Shown in pieces: positions 63,024-64,000 of a stretch of DNA of 64,000 bases. The notes below the pieces were generated by a model. The model ran no database searches, was not told the origin of the DNA, and saw only the letters and a list, made by a program, of their open reading frames with translations. Source of the stretch: Rhodophyticola porphyridii (lineage in GTDB: Bacteria > Pseudomonadota > Alphaproteobacteria > Rhodobacterales > Rhodobacteraceae). Position 1 is the stretch's first letter. Each line of letters opens with the position of its first letter. The stretch covers positions 399,958 to 463,957 of the forward strand of contig NZ_RCNT01000002.1 of NCBI RefSeq assembly GCF_003688285.1, read 5' to 3'. A program made the position numbers and the translations under genes.

Positions 63024-63396
63024 TTACGGCTTGGCGGTAGGCTCGTCAGCATGTATCGCTGCACGATTCTCAGCGAATCGTGATGTAGGCTCAAACCGCG
63101 GCATGACGACGAAGCCGGAAACCAAGTGCAGTTGAGATATCAGCGACAAAAATCTTGGAGGCAATGCCGGGTTACTCCCTGCAAGCATCCGAGGTCCAGC
63201 TCCACTCAACCTCTGTCGTTGCGAGCATAAGTCTTTCTTGACGCACAGGATTTGTGCGGCGCCATTGGCGGCTTTCCGCTGAAAGGGGCCAATTCACGCA
63301 AATTTCAGCCGAACGGTGCGGGACATTCGTCCGCATTAACGCGCCGTTAAGAAATTGGATGATTTCTTGTTTGGGAAACAAAAGGCGGTTTTTCAG
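63024..63396. other. Gap without a supported gene
   Basis: About 370 bp, mixed composition. Frames on the minus strand (63024-63209, 63172-63723) are shadows with no ribosome site. No terminator or repeat seen. Confidence 0.45.
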
Positions 63397-63561
63397 ATGA
63401 TTGAACATTTCGAATACTTGATCCGTATCGAGACCGCGTTGATCGCCGCTCGGGTGGAGGGGTTCTCCAACACGGAAAAGGCATTGCAGCAAATGCTTAG
63501 CTCTGTAAGGGAGGCTGCAAGCAAGGAGGCAGTCGATAGAGCCGCACATGCACAAAACTGA
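63397..63561 (+). CDS. Small hypothetical helical protein
   Basis: 54 residues, MIEHFEYLIRIETALIAARV; a 14-codon extension from a TTG at 63355 is possible. Looks like a pair of helices. No function known. AAAGGCGG upstream gives weak support. Confidence 0.4.
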   Translation: MIEHFEYLIRIETALIAARVEGFSNTEKALQQMLSSVREAASKEAVDRAAHAQN

Positions 63562-63682
63562 TGGGCGCCCTCCATATCGTTGCCCCTGTCGTATCAAACT
63601 AGCTTTACCCTGGGTCGACGTTAAGACTGAATTAACCGAGTTGGCCTGAAACTGCCCTGTGGACAGTTTATGGGACAGACAG

Positions 63683-63874
63683 ATGAAACCATCTGATATT
63701 ATCTTAGATGCCGTCGCCAACATTGCAGACTACGAAGAAGAACACAACACAAGGGGCCTGGTATCCGGACTTGAGGGAGTACTTGCCGCTTTCTGCATCG
63801 ACAGTGGCATGAGCGAACGAGAGGCGCGCAAAGAGATCAATCTGCGCATATTGAAGGCCCGTCAGGCAAGATGA
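63683..63874 (+). CDS. Small hypothetical protein
   Basis: 63 residues from MKPSDIILDAVANIADYEEE; all-helical, ends KEINLRILKARQAR. A GTG start 24 bases earlier is possible. Directly followed by an IS5-type element end, so it may be a remnant. Confidence 0.4.
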   Translation: MKPSDIILDAVANIADYEEEHNTRGLVSGLEGVLAAFCIDSGMSEREARKEINLRILKARQAR

Positions 63875-63891
63875 AGACTTAGGGTCAGGAC

Positions 63892-64000
63892 TCATAGCCA
63901 GTAAATGACGAGTGCGGCGAGAGCGATGGCTGACAGGAAGACCTTCGGGCATCGGTCGTAGCGGGTTGCCACGCGTCTCCAATCCTTGAGCCTGCCGAAC
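63892..64000 (-). CDS. IS5-type transposase (C-terminal end, runs off window)
   Basis: The minus strand reads FGRLKDWRRVATRYDRCPKV FLSAIALAALVIYWL then stop, the typical C-terminus of IS5-group transposases (with the Tyr-Arg-x-x-Arg region). Only 35 codons lie within the window. The GGGTCAGGACTC just outside the stop may be the terminal inverted repeat. Confidence 0.85.
   Translation of the reverse strand, partial: FGRLKDWRRVATRYDRCPKVFLSAIALAALVIYWL

Noticed and set aside
63172..63723. A 183-codon minus-strand frame
   Set aside because: No ribosome site; it overlaps two plus-strand small frames and shows no domain. Too weak to list as a gene.

Overview
The window looks like a chromosome segment of an alphaproteobacterium, most likely a marine Rhodobacteraceae (Roseobacter-type) species. 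The signs are high G+C, a GapR/DUF2312 gene, TAXI-type TRAP and UgpC-type ABC transporters, dense operons with ATGA overlaps, and a family of sulfotransferase-like proteins typical of that group. Identifications rest on reading motifs by eye; no search was run.

Left core region (1-16.3 kb). A minus-strand sulfur operon (persulfide dioxygenase, two YeeE/YedE half-transporters, TIGR01244 phosphatase-like protein, EamA exporter) is followed by a DksA-like protein with two small hypotheticals, an orphan UgpC-type ATPase, a gamma-glutamyltransferase, a small membrane protein, GapR, an SGNH hydrolase and a sulfotransferase-like protein. A LysR - sulfatase - fused TRAP permease - TAXI binding protein cluster then suggests uptake and hydrolysis of a sulfated or phosphonylated compound.

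Genomic island (about 16.36-49.06 kb, 32.7 kb between repeats). It sits in a tRNA-Thr(TGT) gene. A 40-bp direct repeat covers the 5' half of the tRNA: the left copy (16358-16397) is only the half gene and the right copy (49021-49060) begins the intact tRNA. The island therefore supplies the tRNA's promoter and 5' half. It starts with a P4-type integrase and an AlpA-like protein, then a conjugation-like block (VirD4-type ATPase plus a short replication-relaxation protein). Cargo includes a nuclease, a SRAP/HMCES-type protein with an extra N-terminal domain, a short tyrosine recombinase next to two perfect palindromes, a run of envelope proteins, a frameshifted H-NS gene and a LysE exporter. A defence-like cluster follows: HNH nuclease, CHAT (caspase-like) protein and a 1281-residue STAND NTPase with an N-terminal PD-(D/E)XK-type nuclease. 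The right part has an IS1182 element, a large serine recombinase, a second VirD4/HerA-type ATPase, a DUF3768 protein, a large RTX protein with a partner, an XRE regulator and a RuvC-like protein.

Right core region (49.0-59.6 kb). A minus-strand carbohydrate ABC operon (binding protein, two permeases, an ArgH-like lyase, ATPase, PfkB kinase) is divergent from a ROK repressor and a long PIG-L deacetylase. Together they suggest uptake and stepwise breakdown of a sugar carrying an N-linked acyl or dicarboxylate group.

Right accessory tail (59.6-64.0 kb). It holds a start-less HTH gene, a second IS1182 element, two IS3-type orfA fragments, small hypotheticals, and the C-terminal end of an IS5-type transposase running off the edge.
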